From Diphasiastrum complanatum (lineage: Eukaryota; Streptophyta; Lycopodiopsida; Lycopodiales; Lycopodiaceae), in contig CM055113.1 of assembly GCA_029204225.1 (NCBI GenBank), positions 32,379,571-32,443,570 of the forward strand: a stretch of 64,000 nucleotides of DNA, written 5' to 3'. Shown in pieces: positions 60,609 to 64,000 of the stretch. The translations under genes and the position numbers were made by a program. The notes under the pieces are model-generated. The model made no database searches and was not told the DNA's origin. It worked only from the letters and a program-made list of their open reading frames with translations. Position 1 is the first letter of the stretch, and every line of letters begins with the position of its first letter.

Positions 60609-61310
60609 TGTAGCGGGTTTATTTCCTAGCCTATCCTCAACCCAAGATCCAAGCAATCTAGCATCAAGGAGATGAAGTTAGTTGTCACACGTAGGTTCGA
60701 TCCCATGAGAGCAAAAACATATCCCAAAATTTAGCATGTATGGAACATCCACATCTAACTCTAACATCCATTAACCCTAAGCATTAACACTACATCCATT
60801 AACACTCATACAATCCCAATAATATTCAGATCTAACAGTTAACAAAACAAAAGCATGAGAGATGGAGGAAAAATGATAGAGAGCAAGGACATTCACGAGT
60901 CCATTCCATAAGAGAGCCAATCTGCTTATATTGAAGTGAAAATCTGAACATGAGGAGCAACTCGAGTTTGCCCTTATTTATAGTGGGTAGGAGGGCCTTG
61001 GCCTCAAAATCCTATTGGCCCATTTCTACCTCCCTAACTATTGAGTGGGAACCATCCAAAATTGGAGGGAACCAATTTGAAATTGAATTTGAACCAATTT
61101 GGGTGGGAGACCCAACTTTATTCACTAACTTGACATTTAGGCCCTGTGACATTAATAGTCTCGCAAAAAGGCCGAAAGTCCTTTTATTGACTTTCTAATT
61201 ATCAAATAACTATGTGATCATCGGGTTGGACTTACATACGCAGGGTGCCAAATCCCTCTCACTAATTAACTAGGGCTATGGCTGCCTTGGGATTCGTAAA
61301 CCCTCCAACA
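60609..61310 (-). repeat. Probable LTR of the third element, copy B (about 700 bp)
   Basis: Same ends as 10,846-11,932 (minus strand TGTTGGAGGGTTT ... CCGCTACA) without the tandem duplication or the microsatellite. The degenerate tRNA-Asp-type PBS lies to its left. Confidence 0.5.
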
Positions 61311-62590
61311 ATTATTTAATCTGTAGCTAGCTAAAGAAGATCACTGCACACAGTGCGTCACTATTGTGCAAGCTTGCAAGCAAGCCTACGCATAGCAATG
61401 GAAACTTGAGAAATGTACTATGAGAATATATATATTGTTAAAAAAAAAATACTAATCCCTCGAGTGAGAGTTTGGGTGAGAATCCATTGGATATGACATG
61501 TAAATCATGAGAGTTTTCATGTAAGTGAAGGTCTTATAATCCTCAAACAATGGCGGGAGAATATATCTCAATTAGATCCTCATTCTTTTTTCTTTAGCCC
61601 TCTGTATATTCGATATTTATTTGAAGGGCAATCCAACTCCTCAGCAGCCTTGGCATTTTTGGGCTACAAAAAAACAACAGATATTTCAATTTGATAATCA
61701 CATAATATTTTTAAACATAACTGCTATCAAATAAAATCAAATAATTATCTTATAGTTTTGAAAAGATAAAAAAAATTCAGATAAAGCATCATTCCGATGG
61801 TGATACATCACGCTCAACATCATCATTGCATCAGCTAGCAGCGCCATGTCCTCCATGACATCTCTATCTTCAAAAATTCTCTTACTTCAAGGAGCAACTT
61901 GAACTATGTACTAACATCTAGGATCTGAAGGATCGGAATGAAAGACCACTTGTAATTGGTCGATGTTACCATAAACATTGACTCGTAGTTGATATCCATA
62001 GCTATGTTACAGTTTCTTGGATATTACTATTCATAGTATACACTTTTTGTAGTACATTAAAAATCGATTGCTTGACAACAAAAGAGCATAGACATTTATC
62101 TAGTGGATGTCATTCTGATACAGTTTACGGTCTGCAGATGCTTGCCTCGGAATAACTAGATCTATTTAAAGTAGTATACCATCTCTTATTATAAGGTTCC
62201 AACCTCTGCTCAATCAATTTTACATTTCATAAACAGATCTCTAGTAAACATTGGCAAGTTGTGCCTGAACAATGCTAGATTTTTACCACCTCAACCGATA
62301 TATCAAGATTACAAAATTTCGGCCCCAATTGATAATCAAAATGAGCAAAATGTGATTCGACATTGCAACATTTTTTATAATCTTTCACCACGTTGAAGCC
62401 TTGTTGATCCCTTCTTGATAACCTTTGTTCTTGATTCGAGAGACTTCTTAGAAAATGTTTTTTTTTTGAACCCGCTGGCAAACTCCATAGTTGGCCTAAG
62501 AAAACAATTGATCCCCACTCTCAACAAGTACATTTGTCTCAATCCAACAAGACCTAGGAAGTGACCTTACTAATAAAATTACCTTAGAAC
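61311..62590. other. Non-coding stretch, copy B of 11,933-13,218
   Basis: Nothing recognised. Confidence 0.5.
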
Positions 62591-62648
62591 ATTACATAAA
62601 AACCACTATCAAATGAATCCAAAAAACAATCAAATGCAAAGAGTAAGA

Positions 62649-62651
<3 letters not shown>

Positions 62652-62694
<43 letters not shown>
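62652..62694. repeat. (GA)n microsatellite
   Basis: Counterpart of 13,279-13,321. Confidence 0.95.
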
Positions 62695-62697
<3 letters not shown>

Positions 62698-62832
62698 ACC
62701 AACACTTCCAATTCTAGGAAAGTGTGTAGCCCTTGTTTTCTTCTATTAAAGACGTGAATCAAAGTTTTTTTGTTGGAAGATAAGTTCCACAAGAAAGCCC
62801 AAACGTCGCAAGGAGGGAGATGTGGTGACATT

Positions 62833-63480
62833 CACTACAGCACTCATCATGATTTGCGACATGTTTTGCGAGATAAATCACGATCTGATACATTTTAAAC
62901 ACATTGGAATCCGACATTTGTTGATTTTTGGGTTCCCAGACAAGAATCTGGATGTTCGAATTTTGGGATCCGACGTAGATGTCATAATCCGTCGTGTCGA
63001 CGTGGACATCAAAATTCGACATGCAGCATGGACGTCAGAATCTAACATCTAAGCTGGCGTGGCAGATCCAACATGGATTTGAGAAAAAAAAAATCTTGGA
63101 CATCAAAATTTGAGACATTTCTAATGTGTCGAATTCCGATGTCTATTAGCAGAATGCCACCTCTGGAAGCCCGACGTTTCCCGACGTCCACCCGACATAT
63201 AAATGGACGTTGGATTTTGACATCCTAGAAACATGTTGAAATGCGGTCTGTTAACAGAATGCCACTTCTAGACGTCCGTTGTTCGTCTGACATATAAATG
63301 GACATCAGATTTTGATGTCTTGGAAATACGTCCGAATCCAACGTCTGTTAATATAATGCCACTTCTAGACATACGACGTCCAACATATAGTTATGTCGGA
63401 TTCTGACATCCAAAATAGGTAATAAAAAAAATAAAAACAACTTAAAAAATAGCGCACGCATTTTTATCGCATTATTTTTG
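62833..63480 (+). mobile_element. CACTA terminal region, copy B
   Basis: Starts CACTACAGCACTCATCATGA (one change in the terminal CACTACAA) and carries the same GACGT-rich subterminal motifs as 13,461-14,110. Confidence 0.6.
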
Positions 63481-64000
63481 GGTGGCGTTCTTGGAAAAGC
63501 GATGTTTGTGAATTAATTAAACAATTGGATGAAGTAACAAGCTAAGCATCATGAGATACTTATCCTTCAACATTTCTTATTTTCATTAATCATTTGCATG
63601 AATGAAAAGTTAAACAAATCTTTACTTCCATTCCATACTTTATTGCATTTAGATTTGGATCAATGATAAGTTATTTCATTCCATACTTTAGATTTGTGAG
63701 ATTCATTTTTGAACATGAAATGAAATGCAAATTTGCTCATGGCTTGAATTCTTAACTAGTTATTACGTCAATCCACATCTCAGAATCCGACATTGCATTT
63801 CTTGAAAAAACAGGTGTCCAACTAAAGGTCTCTCAGACAAAACATCATTCGAAGTTTGGACAGGTACCAAACCTTCTTTATCGAATTTAAATTTTTTTGG
63901 ATGTATTGCTTATGTGCAGAATCCTCATGATCTCAGGAAGAAGTCGACTTTTAGAATATCAAATTCATGATGCATGTTTAGGTGTTTGAACGCATGTGAG
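63481..64000. other. Non-coding sequence to the window edge
   Basis: Matches 14,111-14,630 to the last base, so the duplication continues past the window. Confidence 0.5.

Overview
This window looks like nuclear DNA of a land plant. It is AT-rich and intron-bearing in style, and is built mostly from LTR retrotransposon pieces, hAT and CACTA transposon remnants, long GA/CT microsatellites and decayed plant gene fragments (Argonaute N-domain, MIP1/RF298-type E3 ligase, PAR1, AP2, UBA protein). No bacterial, organellar or CRISPR features were seen. The species cannot be fixed from the sequence; a large, repeat-rich plant genome is the best description.

The main architecture is nested segmental duplication. 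(1) A 14.6-kb block at 1-14,630 is repeated in direct orientation at 51,887-64,000; both copies run off the window. (2) A block at about 17,010-26,938 (hAT-like gene, AGO fragment, MIP1 fragment, CTCACTGC-type minisatellite, LTR) is repeated in direct orientation, with gaps, at about 39,510-57,546. (3) Part of block 1 is present again at 31,295-33,000 (direct) and at 34,395-37,091 (inverted). (4) Two 1.8-kb arms at 32,571-34,394 and 40,284-42,111 form an inverted repeat around a 5.9-kb spacer. Many junctions fall inside a dispersed repeat of about 690 bp, best seen in tandem at 7,826-9,300.

The clearest mobile element is a chromovirus (Ty3/Gypsy) at 51,288-55,874. It has 358-bp LTRs, a tRNA-Met-type PBS, a PPT, a chromodomain and a 5-bp target duplication ATGAC, but protease and reverse transcriptase are deleted, so the gag zinc knuckle runs directly into RNase H. 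Block 1 carries a second copy cut by the left window edge.

The most gene-like unit is a small, unfamiliar 116-residue protein present four times: 7,075-7,425 (-), 31,391-31,741 (-), 35,713-36,086 (+, start codon lost) and 59,430-59,780 (-). Its reading frame is free of indels while the flanks carry indels, and each copy keeps a TATA-like box about 150-160 bp upstream. I do not recognise its family. The other coding sequence is either transposon-derived or visibly broken host sequence. Long stretches hold no recognisable gene and are listed as such.
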